Below are positions 8,707 to 17,616 of a stretch of DNA of 64,000 bases, in pieces (within the stretch, counting starts at the first letter, position 1; every line of letters begins with the position of its first letter). Position numbers and translations under genes: made by a program. Source of the DNA: Chryseobacterium cucumeris (GTDB lineage: Bacteria; Bacteroidota; Bacteroidia; Flavobacteriales; Weeksellaceae); assembly GCF_016775705.1 (NCBI RefSeq), contig NZ_CP068760.1, forward strand, positions 248,001-312,000. Reading direction: 5' to 3'. The notes under the pieces are model-generated. The model saw only the letters and a program-made list of their open reading frames with translations, ran no database searches and had not been told where the DNA came from.

Positions 8707-8809
8707 ATCATTAAGAAGGATTTAAGTAATAAAGAATAGTTAAGATGAATCATTCTGATTTTTAAGCATAAAGCGCTGCTTATCTTAATACTCTCAAATG
8801 CTTAATGAT
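8707..8809. repeat. TTAAG-word inverted repeat, copy 1
   Basis: Outer arms ATCATTAAG (8707-8715) and CTTAATGAT (8801-8809) are perfect. Inside are several TTAAG words on the left and CTTAA words on the right around an AAGCGCTGCTT centre. The same plan recurs at 24887-25013. Confidence 0.55.
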
Positions 8810-8846
8810 AAACCTTTTTGTTTCAAAAAATAAAATTTAATCTTCA

Positions 8847-9003
8847 TTAACAGGTCGCTCCTACGGAGCTTTATTTTACGGTGATCTTATTATTTTTCTA
8901 TTAACAGTTGATCCCGATGGGATCAAATCCAGCTCCAGTAGGAGCTAACTGTTAATAGACGTATATGTTTTAACATTAGAGCTCCGGAGGAGCGACCTGT
9001 TAA
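8847..9003. repeat. Cloverleaf-like nested palindrome
   Basis: Outer arms 8847-8870 and 8980-9003 are reverse complements over 24 nt with one mismatch. An inner perfect 12-bp stem (8898-8909 / 8947-8958) encloses two perfect hairpins: GATCCC-gat-GGGATC (8910-8924) and AGCTCC-agta-GGAGCT (8931-8946). Each outer arm also contains its own small palindrome (GCTCC-tac-GGAGC). It resembles a REP or small non-autonomous mobile element; no transposase is nearby. Confidence 0.8.
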
Positions 9004-9072
9004 TCCATGCCATAAATATTGATATTTCCAATGTATTTAGACTTTTTATCGGACAGTTATGATAAAAAATAC

Positions 9073-9100
9073 AAAACCGTCAGAAAATTCTGACGGTTTT
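9073..9100 (-). terminator. Terminator of the sugar-uptake operon
   Basis: Perfect 13-bp stem (AAAACCGTCAGAA / TTCTGACGGTTTT). On the minus strand it is followed by a T-rich tract, fitting termination after the TonB receptor gene. Confidence 0.85.
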
Positions 9101-9121
9101 GCTGTTATAAAGAAATAGAAT

Positions 9122-11572
9122 TTAGAAATCCAATGTGATGGATGCTCTGGCAGCAGCTCCCATGATAGGTCTGGCCATGATGATTCCGTCTCCATTGGGC
9201 GATCCTGCTCTTGGATCTCCTTCTGTAATCCCGATGGTGTTAAAGATATTGGTTCCATCCACTGCAAAGCGTATTCTTCCTAACTGGTAAGACATTCCCG
9301 CTCCAAATTCTGTGAAAGAAGGCAAAGTCTGTACATTCTTCTCATCCTGGAAGCGTTTTCCATAATAATTCATACTTACATAGGCTCTCCATGATTTGGT
9401 AATATTCACAGCCGGTGAAATATTGAAGAAAAATTTAGGCATCCTTCTTACTACATTTCCTTCAAGAACACTTCCGGCCTCAAGGTTTTTATACTTTGGA
9501 CTCTGAATGGTTCCGTTGAATGTTACTTCTACAATATTATTGAATAAGCGGGCGAAACCTTCCACTTCAACTCCATAGTTTTGTGTATTGGCAAAGGTAT
9601 TTTCAGATTTTCCATCAGAGAAAACATCCGTAAATGACAGGTTCTTCAAGGTAGAATAGAACGGAATCACTGCTATATCAAAAGTACGCGAGTAATATTT
9701 ATACCCAACCTCCAATTGGTTTGTGGTCACTGATTTTAAAGGTTTATCAGGAGTTGGATTGGAGAAATAATTGTAGTACGCTTCTTCATTCGGAGATCTG
9801 AAACCATTGGAGAAACGGGCGTATACTGCATTTTCTCTATTGATTTTATAATTCGCTGCTAATGTAAAAGATACTTTATCCACATTATAGTTCCAGTAGG
9901 TATATTTATTTCCCAGTACACTCATATTATCATCAGCAGTAGTCGTGCTGAAACCATGAGTTCCATCAATGGTTAACACTGAATTATTTAAATTCGCACT
10001 TGTTGTATTGGCAAAATTTCCTTTGTAATAATCGTGGCTGTAACGAAGACCTCCGTTTACACTTAAGGCATCGGTAATATTATAATCCAGGTTTACATAC
10101 AGATCATTCAAACTTCCCTGAGTCTGGGTATCTCTCTGCAAAAATGTCATATTGGTAACCCCGTTATATGTTTTGGAATATCCAATATCTGACGGACTTA
10201 AAGAAGTATCTACCAGATTCAGTAGTTCGGGTCTGTCCGTTGCTGTAGTCAGAATATTACTCCAGTTCCAGTATTGGTGTGATTTCCAGTTGGATTTATA
10301 AAAACCTGCGGTAACATTTCCTTTATCAAATTTATAGTTGAACTGTAAATCGTTGACAAAGTTATTCATCTGCTTATCAATTGCCCAGAAACCTAATTTT
10401 TGAACAAATGCAGGATTTACAATCGCTCCGTTACTTACTAAAGAATATTGATAATTAGTCATACCATAATCTCCACCCTTGGAAACAGGTTTAGTTGCAA
10501 AGTCAGCTGCAGTTTCAGGCAATCCTGCAGGAAAAATTCCTGTATAGTTCATATTGATATTGGTGTATCTGGTTTTGTTTAAAACCGTGAAATTATTTCC
10601 AAGATCATACTTAAACTCAGCTCCCACTGCATCTACTTTCGGATGGATTCCATCTTCAAGATTTCTGTTGAAAAATCCACCTCCGGCCTGTGGAATGTTC
10701 AATTGACTGATAGCTCTGTAACTGTATGTTCCGTAATTAGGATCAAATCCCTGGAATCCTTTCAGTTTATTTCCGTTCTGGATTAAAGGAATCGGAAGGA
10801 AGAATGTATTTCTGTCATCCAGTTTTTTGTAATACACTTTTACATAGCCTTTGTCAAAGACATATTTCAGGTTCATTCTGATCTGCCCGCCGTTATTGGC
10901 TTTAAAACCCGTCTTCCTGATCCCGTCATCTGTTCTGTAAAAACCACCGACATTGAAAAACAATTTATCCTGAACCAATGCACCTCCTACATTCACATCG
11001 GTACGCATCAATCCGTAGGTACTGGTTTCAAGTTTCGCCGTACCTCTGAAATCATTGGTTCCTTCTCTGGTAATAAAGTTGATCAGACCACCTGGAGAAT
11101 TCGTTGCATAAATAGATCCGGAACCTCCTCTCAAAGCTTCCATACGGTTGACCGAATTGTCTACACGGAAAAAGTTATCTGCATTGGCAAACTGAAGCGC
11201 TCCATCTTCAAAAACCGGAAGACCGTCTTCCTGTACCTGTACAAATTCATAAGCTCCTGCAGAAGGAATCCCCCTTGCAAAAAGGTTGTTTCCTACTTCA
11301 CCTCCTGAAGTTTCCACTGCAAATCCCGGAACTCGCTGTAATAAAGCCGCAGCACTTATCGGGTTCTGTTTCTGAATTTCTTTGGAGCTAAATGTGGAAA
11401 TTGCTGTACTGGATTCTATTTTTTTCTTTGGATTTGAGTTTCCTGTAATGACAATCTGATCGATGGAAGAAACTTTTGCAGAATCCTGTGTTGTTTCCTG
11501 GGCATAAGCATTATTAAAGTATAACGTAGCTGTTGCGGCGATTAAAAAGATTGAGTTTTTTTTCATAGCCAT
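9122..11572 (-). CDS. TonB-dependent outer-membrane receptor
   Basis: An 816-residue receptor: signal peptide 1-24 (ends NAYA), a TonB-box-like segment near IDQIVITG, a plug domain (~55-170, including NSVNRMEALRGGSGSIYATNSPGG) and a 22-strand-type barrel ending in an aromatic residue (ITLDF). It imports a substrate through the outer membrane using TonB energy. There is no SusD partner. It is the last gene of a run with trehalase (17 nt upstream) and an MFS permease, so the likely cargo is trehalose or a related sugar; this is inference from context. ATG 11572 or 11566 could be the start. Confidence 0.92.
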   Translation of the reverse strand: MAMKKNSIFLIAATATLYFNNAYAQETTQDSAKVSSIDQIVITGNSNPKKKIESSTAISTFSSKEIQKQNPISAAALLQRVPGFAVETSGGEVGNNLFARGIPSAGAYEFVQVQEDGLPVFEDGALQFANADNFFRVDNSVNRMEALRGGSGSIYATNSPGGLINFITREGTNDFRGTAKLETSTYGLMRTDVNVGGALVQDKLFFNVGGFYRTDDGIRKTGFKANNGGQIRMNLKYVFDKGYVKVYYKKLDDRNTFFLPIPLIQNGNKLKGFQGFDPNYGTYSYRAISQLNIPQAGGGFFNRNLEDGIHPKVDAVGAEFKYDLGNNFTVLNKTRYTNINMNYTGIFPAGLPETAADFATKPVSKGGDYGMTNYQYSLVSNGAIVNPAFVQKLGFWAIDKQMNNFVNDLQFNYKFDKGNVTAGFYKSNWKSHQYWNWSNILTTATDRPELLNLVDTSLSPSDIGYSKTYNGVTNMTFLQRDTQTQGSLNDLYVNLDYNITDALSVNGGLRYSHDYYKGNFANTTSANLNNSVLTIDGTHGFSTTTADDNMSVLGNKYTYWNYNVDKVSFTLAANYKINRENAVYARFSNGFRSPNEEAYYNYFSNPTPDKPLKSVTTNQLEVGYKYYSRTFDIAVIPFYSTLKNLSFTDVFSDGKSENTFANTQNYGVEVEGFARLFNNIVEVTFNGTIQSPKYKNLEAGSVLEGNVVRRMPKFFFNISPAVNITKSWRAYVSMNYYGKRFQDEKNVQTLPSFTEFGAGMSYQLGRIRFAVDGTNIFNTIGITEGDPRAGSPNGDGIIMARPIMGAAARASITLDF

Positions 11573-11589
11573 ATTCTTTTATTGTTAGT

Positions 11590-13071
11590 TCAGTTTTGTT
11601 GTAATTGTAAATACACTCCATTGGTCCAACCGAATCCGTCCTGATTAGGGTATTCCCCTCCGCCTGCTATTGTTTCTGTGTCTAATGCATTGTATTTTTC
11701 CATCAGTTTCCCGGTATTTTTGTAGACCCTTTCTACATTGGAACACCAGTTGTTTTTAATTTTTTCTGCCAGTTCATTAAAGCCATAATTTTTCATTGCT
11801 TTAAAGCCCAGCCATTGATAAGGAGCCCACGCATTGGGAAGATCCCACTGCTGACCCGAGTTTTTAGTTGTGGTAACAAGACCACCCTGGTAAAGAAACT
11901 TTTCAGCAACAGCTTTGGCAACAGCCTCAGCTTGCTCCTGATTTGCAATACCCAGAAATAAAGGGTAAAGAGCAGCAATATGTTCAGACGGTGTTTTTGT
12001 GTTTTTTTTTGTGTGATAATCTTTATAATTGTTAGTATTTCCATCCCAGAAATATTTATTGATCATCTGTCTTCGGCTTGCTGCTCTTTCTGAAAAATAA
12101 TTTTCTTTTTCACTCAGATTCTGAAGCGCTGAAGATTTTGCCAAAGTCATTTCCAAATGCCACAAAAGACAGTTCAAATCAACCTGGGCAAGATTCAGCG
12201 TTTCTATTGTCTGTATATTTTCTCCGTCTGCAAACCATCGGCTGGAAAAATCCCAGCCGGATTCGCAGGCACTTCTTATATTTCTGTAAAATTCTTCTCC
12301 TGAAGCCGTCTCCTGATCTTCAATATCGATCAGGTAACTTTCAGGGCGTGGTGCATTTTCTGCATCGTAATAACGGTTCAGGATATCTCCGTTTATTGTT
12401 TTCACTACTCTTTTTACGCTGGAATTGTTTTCAAGCCCATCTTCACCATCCATCCAGAAAGCATATTCTTTCTCCATAGTTTCGTGGTATTGTGTATAAA
12501 TTCCTTCATCATGCGCTGTTTCAAAAAGGAGATCAAGCATTAATGAAAAGTAAGGAGGCTGCGATCTGCTCAGGAAATGCGTTCTGCTGGCATTCGGAAC
12601 AAATCCTACATTTTGGATCAGATAAGAACAGTTTTCAATAATATTTTTCATCATTTCTACTCTTCCGGAAACCTGCAATCCAAGCATAATAAAGTAGCTG
12701 TCCCAATAGAAAAACTCATTGAAACGACCACCCGGAACGATATAGGGTTTTGGTAATTTTAAAAGGGTTCCTTTTTCTTCATACGCTGTACGGGTTAACT
12801 CATCCCATAGTTTTTCAATATGCTCACCAATGGGAAGCTGATCTTGTCTCTGAACAGAAACTCTTGCTCCTAAAAAGTCAAAATGAGTCATCACAAAATC
12901 CTTCAGATCAAAACCTTCTGCATCTTTTGATTGTTCATAATCCTCATTGATCTTTGCAATAGGAAAAAGAGGAACTGCATCCGTCATCATTTTCTGATCT
13001 TCAAAAATTTCAGATCTCTGTACATTATCAAACAGACTTTGAATTTCGTTTATATAAAGCTGATTACTCAT
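11590..13071 (-). CDS. GH37 trehalase, cytoplasmic type
   Basis: A 493-residue glycoside hydrolase family 37 enzyme that splits alpha,alpha-trehalose into two glucose units. Both family signatures are present: PGGRFNEFFYWDSY at residues ~113-126 and QWDLPNAWAP at ~408-417. There is no signal peptide, which matches the cytoplasmic TreF type rather than periplasmic TreA. It begins 2 nt after the stop of the MFS permease gene, so the two are co-transcribed, and sugar is probably imported intact before cleavage. Confidence 0.93.
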   Translation of the reverse strand: MSNQLYINEIQSLFDNVQRSEIFEDQKMMTDAVPLFPIAKINEDYEQSKDAEGFDLKDFVMTHFDFLGARVSVQRQDQLPIGEHIEKLWDELTRTAYEEKGTLLKLPKPYIVPGGRFNEFFYWDSYFIMLGLQVSGRVEMMKNIIENCSYLIQNVGFVPNASRTHFLSRSQPPYFSLMLDLLFETAHDEGIYTQYHETMEKEYAFWMDGEDGLENNSSVKRVVKTINGDILNRYYDAENAPRPESYLIDIEDQETASGEEFYRNIRSACESGWDFSSRWFADGENIQTIETLNLAQVDLNCLLWHLEMTLAKSSALQNLSEKENYFSERAASRRQMINKYFWDGNTNNYKDYHTKKNTKTPSEHIAALYPLFLGIANQEQAEAVAKAVAEKFLYQGGLVTTTKNSGQQWDLPNAWAPYQWLGFKAMKNYGFNELAEKIKNNWCSNVERVYKNTGKLMEKYNALDTETIAGGGEYPNQDGFGWTNGVYLQLQQN

Positions 13072-13073
13072 TG

Positions 13074-14303
13074 TTATTTTTTAGGATTAATTTTTAATTT
13101 ATTCATGAACACTGCCGAAGTGATCAGTAATGAAAGCGGAATCAGGGAAAGGTAAAATGCCCGCTGCCCGCTGAATTCCTGAAATACAAAACCGGTAATG
13201 ATAGAACCTATCGTTCCCCCGATTGCTGAGAAAACAACGATCAATCCTGACATCGCACTGTGCAGATATTTAGGGATTGATGCCAGAATCACAGAATTAA
13301 TACTTGGATAAATTGGTGCCAGCAAACCTCCCATCAAAGGAAATAAATACACAACCAAAGGAGCATTCAACCAGTTTGTATTTGTATCAATATGAATATT
13401 ATGGGTCAAGGGCAAAACCAGCAATAAACTGATAGCAAAACCTACCACACAGAAAGAAACTACATAGATCCAGCTGAATTTTTTAGAGAAGAATCCCGAT
13501 AAAAATCTTCCCAAAGCAAAAGCTCCCGCTAAAACCGCTCCCGCCTGAATACTCATAGAGGTAGGCACTTTTAAAATCTCTTTATAAAATGTGGGCGTCC
13601 ACGTTTGAAAGCTCTGCTCTACCAATACAAAAAGGAAAGCGCATAATAAAAAACATAATACTTTTTTATAGCTGAATAAGCTTACACTATTTTTTAAATC
13701 TCCCAAGAGATCTGTTTTATCACTTTTAGCTTCCTGTTCGTTCAGTTTTGAAAAGAATAAAAATAAAAAAGACAAACTTGAAAGTCCTCCCAGCACCCAA
13801 TACACATTCAGCCATTCAGTAGATTTCGGATTATGATCATCTATATATAAACTGAATAAAACATTTCCAGCCAGTACTCCGATCATGAAAAACCCTTCCA
13901 GAAATCCCATAAAACTGGAATGTTCTTTATCTGTTTCCGTTACCAACCCAATAGAAGTAAAAACTGATATTTTGATCAATGCAAAAGAAACTCCTACGGT
14001 TGCGAATAATAATTTGAATACCCAGAAGTCATTGGTAAAAGGCATTACAAAACACATGCAGCTTACCAGCAATAAAGCGATCAGCATTGATTTTTTGATT
14101 CCTATCTTCGGAAGAAATGAAGCCAGAATGAAAGAACATATGGCGATTGGAAGATCTTTGAAGCCTTCCAGAACGCTTGCCGAAGATTTTGAAATCCCAA
14201 AATTCTGCTGTACCTGTAGAATGACTGTTCCTACAGAATTCAGAAGAATGGCAAAGACAAAATAGTTTAAAAATAAAACGGCCTTGATGTTAAGATTTTT
14301 CAT
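13074..14303 (-). CDS. MFS transporter, probable sugar permease
   Basis: A 409-residue inner-membrane protein with about twelve hydrophobic segments and a charged central loop (SKLNEQEAKSDKTD) between the two six-helix halves, the major facilitator plan. It is the first gene of the operon with trehalase and the TonB receptor and is divergent from an AraC-type regulator. The likely substrate is trehalose or another disaccharide, inferred only from the neighbouring trehalase. Confidence 0.85.
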   Translation of the reverse strand: MKNLNIKAVLFLNYFVFAILLNSVGTVILQVQQNFGISKSSASVLEGFKDLPIAICSFILASFLPKIGIKKSMLIALLLVSCMCFVMPFTNDFWVFKLLFATVGVSFALIKISVFTSIGLVTETDKEHSSFMGFLEGFFMIGVLAGNVLFSLYIDDHNPKSTEWLNVYWVLGGLSSLSFLFLFFSKLNEQEAKSDKTDLLGDLKNSVSLFSYKKVLCFLLCAFLFVLVEQSFQTWTPTFYKEILKVPTSMSIQAGAVLAGAFALGRFLSGFFSKKFSWIYVVSFCVVGFAISLLLVLPLTHNIHIDTNTNWLNAPLVVYLFPLMGGLLAPIYPSINSVILASIPKYLHSAMSGLIVVFSAIGGTIGSIITGFVFQEFSGQRAFYLSLIPLSLLITSAVFMNKLKINPKK

Positions 14304-14426
14304 TCAGGTGATTTCTTGTTGGCTAAGATAGAAGCATTTCTGTTAACGATAATTTAACACAGTAAATCAATATTTGAACTATATTAATATATTTAGTATT
14401 TTTAGTGAATAAATATGATTAATTAG

Positions 14427-15332
14427 ATGAAAGTTACTTTTGAAAGGGTAATCCCTAATGAAAAGAGCTCATTCCGCACCATTCATAATAATTCTCCCAT
14501 TTCAGAATTCAAATGGGAGTATCATTATCATCCCGAAATTGAGCTGGTCTGTGTTATTTCCGGGAGTGGCACACGCCATGTGGGCTATCATAAAAGTAAT
14601 TATACGAATGGAGATCTGGTATTAATCGGGTCCAATATTCCCCATTCCGGATTCGGTCTGAATTCTATTGATCCGCATGAAGAAATTGTACTTCAGTTCA
14701 AAGAAGAAATTCTTCAGTTTCCCCAGCAGGAAGTGGAAGCAAGATCTATCAAAAATCTTTTGGAACTTTCAAAATACGGGATTCATTTTCATCAAAAAGT
14801 AAAAAAAATAATGCTTCCCAAACTGAAGCTGATGCTGGAATCTGAAGGGTATAAAAGATATTTATTATTGCTTGAAATTCTTTTTGAACTTTCAAAATGT
14901 GAAGATTATGATCTTTTAAATAAGGAAATCATGCCCTACACCATTATTTCAAAAAATAAAACCCGCCTTGAAAACATCTTCACCTATGTAGAACATCATT
15001 ACGATAAGGAAATTGATATTGAAGAAGTAGCAAAACTAGCTAACCTAACTTTACCTGCTTTCTGTAATTTCTTTAAAAAAGCAACCAAGATTACGTTTAC
15101 AGAGTTTGTGAACCGCTATAGAATTAATAAAGCCTGTCTGCTGATGGCGCAGGACAGATCTATTTCAGAATGCAGCTACCAGTGTGGCTTTAATAATGTG
15201 ACCTATTTTAACAGGATGTTCAAAAAATATACGGGCAAGACTCCTTCGGAATTTATCAGGAATTATTCTCATAGCAATGTTAATGTAGATATAAAGACTG
15301 AAAAGGAGACTAAAGCTAAAGTAAGTTTTTAG
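14427..15332 (+). CDS. AraC-family transcriptional regulator of the sugar operon
   Basis: A 301-residue regulator. The N-terminal half is a cupin-like sensor domain (FKWEYHYHPEIELVCV and a following beta-rich stretch). The C-terminal ~100 residues hold two helix-turn-helix units (IDIEEVAKLANLTLPAF; ISECSYQCGFNNVTYFNRMFKK) and the usual KYTGKTPSEFIR. It is divergent from the MFS-trehalase-receptor operon, with 123 nt between the starts, so it probably activates that operon in response to the sugar. Confidence 0.92.
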   Translation: MKVTFERVIPNEKSSFRTIHNNSPISEFKWEYHYHPEIELVCVISGSGTRHVGYHKSNYTNGDLVLIGSNIPHSGFGLNSIDPHEEIVLQFKEEILQFPQQEVEARSIKNLLELSKYGIHFHQKVKKIMLPKLKLMLESEGYKRYLLLLEILFELSKCEDYDLLNKEIMPYTIISKNKTRLENIFTYVEHHYDKEIDIEEVAKLANLTLPAFCNFFKKATKITFTEFVNRYRINKACLLMAQDRSISECSYQCGFNNVTYFNRMFKKYTGKTPSEFIRNYSHSNVNVDIKTEKETKAKVSF

Positions 15333-15345
15333 TAGAAAAACTACG

Positions 15346-15735
15346 CTGAGACTACTATGAAGTGACAAAGTGAATGAATAGACAATGCTTTCGTATTTGT
15401 CATTCCGTAGGAATCCATACTTACTTATGAAAATTTTGCAGGTACTTATAATAAAAAGATCAGTTGTGCCGAGACTCCTACGGAGTGACAATTCGTATGG
15501 TTATACTAAACGTTGTTTTTGTCCATTCCGTAGGAATCTAGACTTACTTATAGAAAATTTATAGAGGTTTATTAAAAAAGGCATACGATACTGAGGCTCC
15601 TAAGGAGTGACAATTCGTATGGTTATACTAAACGTTGTTTTTGTCCATTCCGTAGTAATCCAGACTTACTTTTCAGAAGTAATAATAAAAAGAATACAAA
15701 ATGTGTTGAGACTCCTACGGAGTGACAAAGTGAGT
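15346..15735. repeat. Tandem array of ~122-nt palindromic units
   Basis: Three full units and one half unit with starts at 15348, 15471, 15593 and 15708 (spacing 123, 122 and 115 nt). Each begins with an ACTCC-tac-GGAGT hairpin followed by GTGACA and ends with an ATTCC-gta-GGAAT hairpin preceded by TTGTC; the two ends are near reverse complements, so each unit is a long imperfect palindrome. Units 2 and 3 are identical over 52 nt (15482-15533 and 15604-15655), indicating recent duplication. No believable coding frame is present in this 544-nt gap. Confidence 0.8.
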
Positions 15736-15876
15736 GAAGAAATCTACTGTGTATTAAAAATCTGCTTCATCTGCAAAATCTGCGAGAGAAAATAACCCTG
15801 CAAGCAACAAAAAAGCCACTCCACAAGAGCAGCTTTGTATTATTGAGTAAAAACCAGTAACTAAATAAACCAGCAA

Positions 15877-16431
15877 TTATTTCCATTTAATATTGCAACC
15901 CATGCTAGGTCTCTGAATTTCTTCCTGAGCTTCTCCAGCCAAAAGATTCTCAAAAGCAATAATCAAATCCTCACCTGTAACATCTTTATTATTTCCCGGT
16001 CTTGAATCATCCATCTGACCTCTGTATACAAGATCAAGCTTATCATCAAAGAAATAAAAATCCGGTGTGCAAGCTGCATCGTAAGCTTTTGCTACTGCCT
16101 GGCTTTCATCAAACAGATAAGGGAAATCAAATCTTCTTTCAATTTGAAATTCGATCATTTTTTCCGGAGAATCTGCCGGATATTTTTCAATATCATTCGC
16201 ATTGATGGCGATGAATTCAATTCCGCGCTCGTTATAATCTTCGTATAGTTCATTGATTTTGTCAATTACATGAAGAACAAACGGACAGTGGTTGCACATA
16301 AAGATCACCAAAGTACCTTTTTCTCCTTTCAGCTCTTCCAAAGACTGAAGTTCATTCGTTTTTGACGGGTTAGGAAGTTCAAAAAACGGAGCTTTTGTTC
16401 CTAATGCCAACATATTTGAGGGAGTATTCAT
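15877..16431 (-). CDS. Thioredoxin-family (AhpC/TSA-like) protein
   Basis: A 184-residue peroxiredoxin/thioredoxin-fold protein. The redox motif CNHCP has Cys46 and Cys49, after LVIFMCNHCPF. The C-terminal part holds DDKLDLVYRGQMDDSRP, usual in this group of cytosolic thiol-disulfide proteins that are often annotated as AhpC/TSA redoxins. Start ATG 16431 lies 20 nt downstream of a minus-strand -7 box at 16451-16458. It is a single gene. Confidence 0.88.
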   Translation of the reverse strand: MNTPSNMLALGTKAPFFELPNPSKTNELQSLEELKGEKGTLVIFMCNHCPFVLHVIDKINELYEDYNERGIEFIAINANDIEKYPADSPEKMIEFQIERRFDFPYLFDESQAVAKAYDAACTPDFYFFDDKLDLVYRGQMDDSRPGNNKDVTGEDLIIAFENLLAGEAQEEIQRPSMGCNIKWK

Positions 16432-16450
16432 ATCCTTATTTCTTTACCGG

Positions 16451-16458
16451 CAAAGATA
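16451..16458 (-). promoter_or_regulatory. -7 box of the thioredoxin-family gene
   Basis: Minus-strand TATCTTTG, an exact TAnnTTTG match placed 20 nt before the start codon. Confidence 0.55.
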
Positions 16459-16511
16459 ATTATTTCTTTTGTTAATTAGGAAGAAGACATTTTCATTTTT
16501 AATAAAGTAAA

Positions 16512-16630
16512 GAATCTGGAATCTGGAGGATGAAGATTGTTAACCCTCAAAAATAGTTATAGTCAAATTCTATTATTATATTATTTACCTTCAAAATAAC
16601 TTCCAGCACCCATTCTTCCAGCTTCCAACC
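16512..16630. repeat. Heptamer-period inverted repeat, site 3
   Basis: Left array GAATCTG, GAATCTG, GAGGATG (16512-16532) faces a right array CTTCCAG, CACCCAT, TCTTCCA, GCTTCCA (16600-16627). Purine-rich words face pyrimidine-rich words across an AT-rich centre. It fills most of the gap between the thioredoxin gene and tetR. Confidence 0.65.
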
Positions 16631-16683
16631 TTTAATTAATCTTCTTTAAAAAGCAGACAAACCTATAAAACTTACAATATCCC

Positions 16684-16715
16684 TTGGAAGTTATATTAAA
16701 AAGTTTGTAGTTTTG
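16684..16715 (+). promoter_or_regulatory. tetR promoter (TTG and -7 box)
   Basis: TTG at 16684-16686 and TAGTTTTG at 16708-16715 with 21 nt between them, close to the Bacteroidota consensus. The operator at 16716-16728 begins at the next base. Confidence 0.65.
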
Positions 16716-16728
16716 CTAACGCTGTTAG
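16716..16728 (+). promoter_or_regulatory. TetR operator O1 (autoregulation)
   Basis: CTAAC-gct-GTTAG, perfect 5-bp arms around 3 nt, placed where transcription of tetR should begin. A bound repressor would block its own promoter. Confidence 0.65.
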
Positions 16729-16740
16729 TAAATAAAAATC

Positions 16741-17337
16741 ATGGGTCTACATGAACGCCGTCAACGAGAAAAAGAATCCATCCGTGCAAATATTTTGCAG
16801 GCTGCTTTTACGTTGGCGAAAACTGAAGGCTGGGGTTCGCTTTCTATGCGCAAGATAGCAGATGCTATTGAGTATAGTGCTCCCGTTGTATATGATTATT
16901 TTGAAAATAAAGAAGCTATTCTATTTGAAATTTCTTTAGATGGCTTTCATAAGTTACATATAGAATTATTAAAAGCTCAGCAGAAACACGATACTCCGGA
17001 AGAGCAGCTTGTTGCCATTGTGGATGCGTACTGGAACTTTGCTTTTAAAAATAAGGAATATTACCAGCTGATGTTTGGTCTTGGAATGCAATGTTGTGGA
17101 AAAGGGCAGATGAAAAAAGAATTCTCATCATTTCAGGAACTTATTTATGAATGTACTTATGAGATTATAAAGAAAAACGGATCTAATCCAGACAATGCCT
17201 GTCATATGTCCCACGCTCTGTTTTCTGCCGTTCACGGTATGATCTCTATTATGATGATGCGTACAGCTGATATCCCTTCAACAATGAATAAAACGACTTT
17301 GGACGAAACTGTTTCGGCTTTTATTAAGTCTTTATAG
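16741..17337 (+). CDS. TetR/AcrR-family repressor of the RND efflux operon
   Basis: A 198-residue TetR regulator. The N-terminal helix-turn-helix is GWGSLSMRKIADAIEYSAPVVYDYF (split: MRKIADAIEYS and APVVYDYFENKEAI, residues ~34-60); the rest is the ligand-binding helical domain. It lies directly upstream of the adaptor, pump and outer-membrane channel genes on the same strand. Four copies of TAAC-N3-GTTA, one on its own promoter and three before the pump operon, are the probable binding sites. Inducers are likely pump substrates, but unknown. Confidence 0.92.
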   Translation: MGLHERRQREKESIRANILQAAFTLAKTEGWGSLSMRKIADAIEYSAPVVYDYFENKEAILFEISLDGFHKLHIELLKAQQKHDTPEEQLVAIVDAYWNFAFKNKEYYQLMFGLGMQCCGKGQMKKEFSSFQELIYECTYEIIKKNGSNPDNACHMSHALFSAVHGMISIMMMRTADIPSTMNKTTLDETVSAFIKSL

Positions 17338-17356
17338 ATTTTTTTTGAATTAAAAA

Positions 17357-17369
17357 TTAACACCGTTAG
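17357..17369 (+). promoter_or_regulatory. TetR operator O2
   Basis: TTAAC-acc-GTTAG. A second half site TTAACAC follows at 17375-17381, and a T8-G run precedes it. Confidence 0.55.
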
Positions 17370-17484
17370 GAAAATTAACACTGAATTAATAGATTATTCT
17401 GTTATTCCTGATTAAAAAATGAAATCACTTATGAAGCAATATATAAGATTCAGCTGTTAAAAGTAATCATTTTTTGCTTATAAA

Positions 17485-17497
17485 TTAACACTGTTAG
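17485..17497 (+). promoter_or_regulatory. TetR operator O3
   Basis: TTAAC-act-GTTAG, again followed by a half site TTAACAC starting at 17503. Its centre is 128 nt from O2. Confidence 0.55.
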
Positions 17498-17558
17498 TAA
17501 AATTAACACACCTTACACCATCATTATACACTTCAATACATTAAAAAAATTTCAATTA

Positions 17559-17588
17559 TGGAAACAATCGACCTCATCGGACATTAAA
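17559..17588 (+). other. Nine-codon mini-ORF before the efflux operon
   Basis: ATG ... TAA encoding METIDLIGH, preceded by an A-rich start region like that of the real adaptor gene. It may be a leader peptide or the remnant of a deleted gene; neither is shown. Confidence 0.3.
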
Positions 17589-17616
17589 AATTCTGTAATT
17601 TTTTTTGAACAAATTA

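Noticed and set aside
8847..9003. Interpretation of the nested palindrome as a tRNA or riboswitch
   Set aside because: It lacks tRNA invariant bases and is not placed in the leader of a gene; the inverted repeat plan fits a repeat element better.
12078..12479. Plus-strand 133-codon frame inside the trehalase gene
   Set aside because: Antisense shadow of the GH37 coding region, which has both family signatures.
15165..15491. Minus-strand 108-codon frame
   Set aside because: It overlaps the 3' end of the AraC gene and the palindromic array, and its sequence is low-complexity and hydrophobic without a family.
15346..15735. Interpretation of the ~122-nt tandem units as a CRISPR array
   Set aside because: Units are far too long, palindromic and contiguous, with no short repeat and unique spacer pattern and no cas genes.
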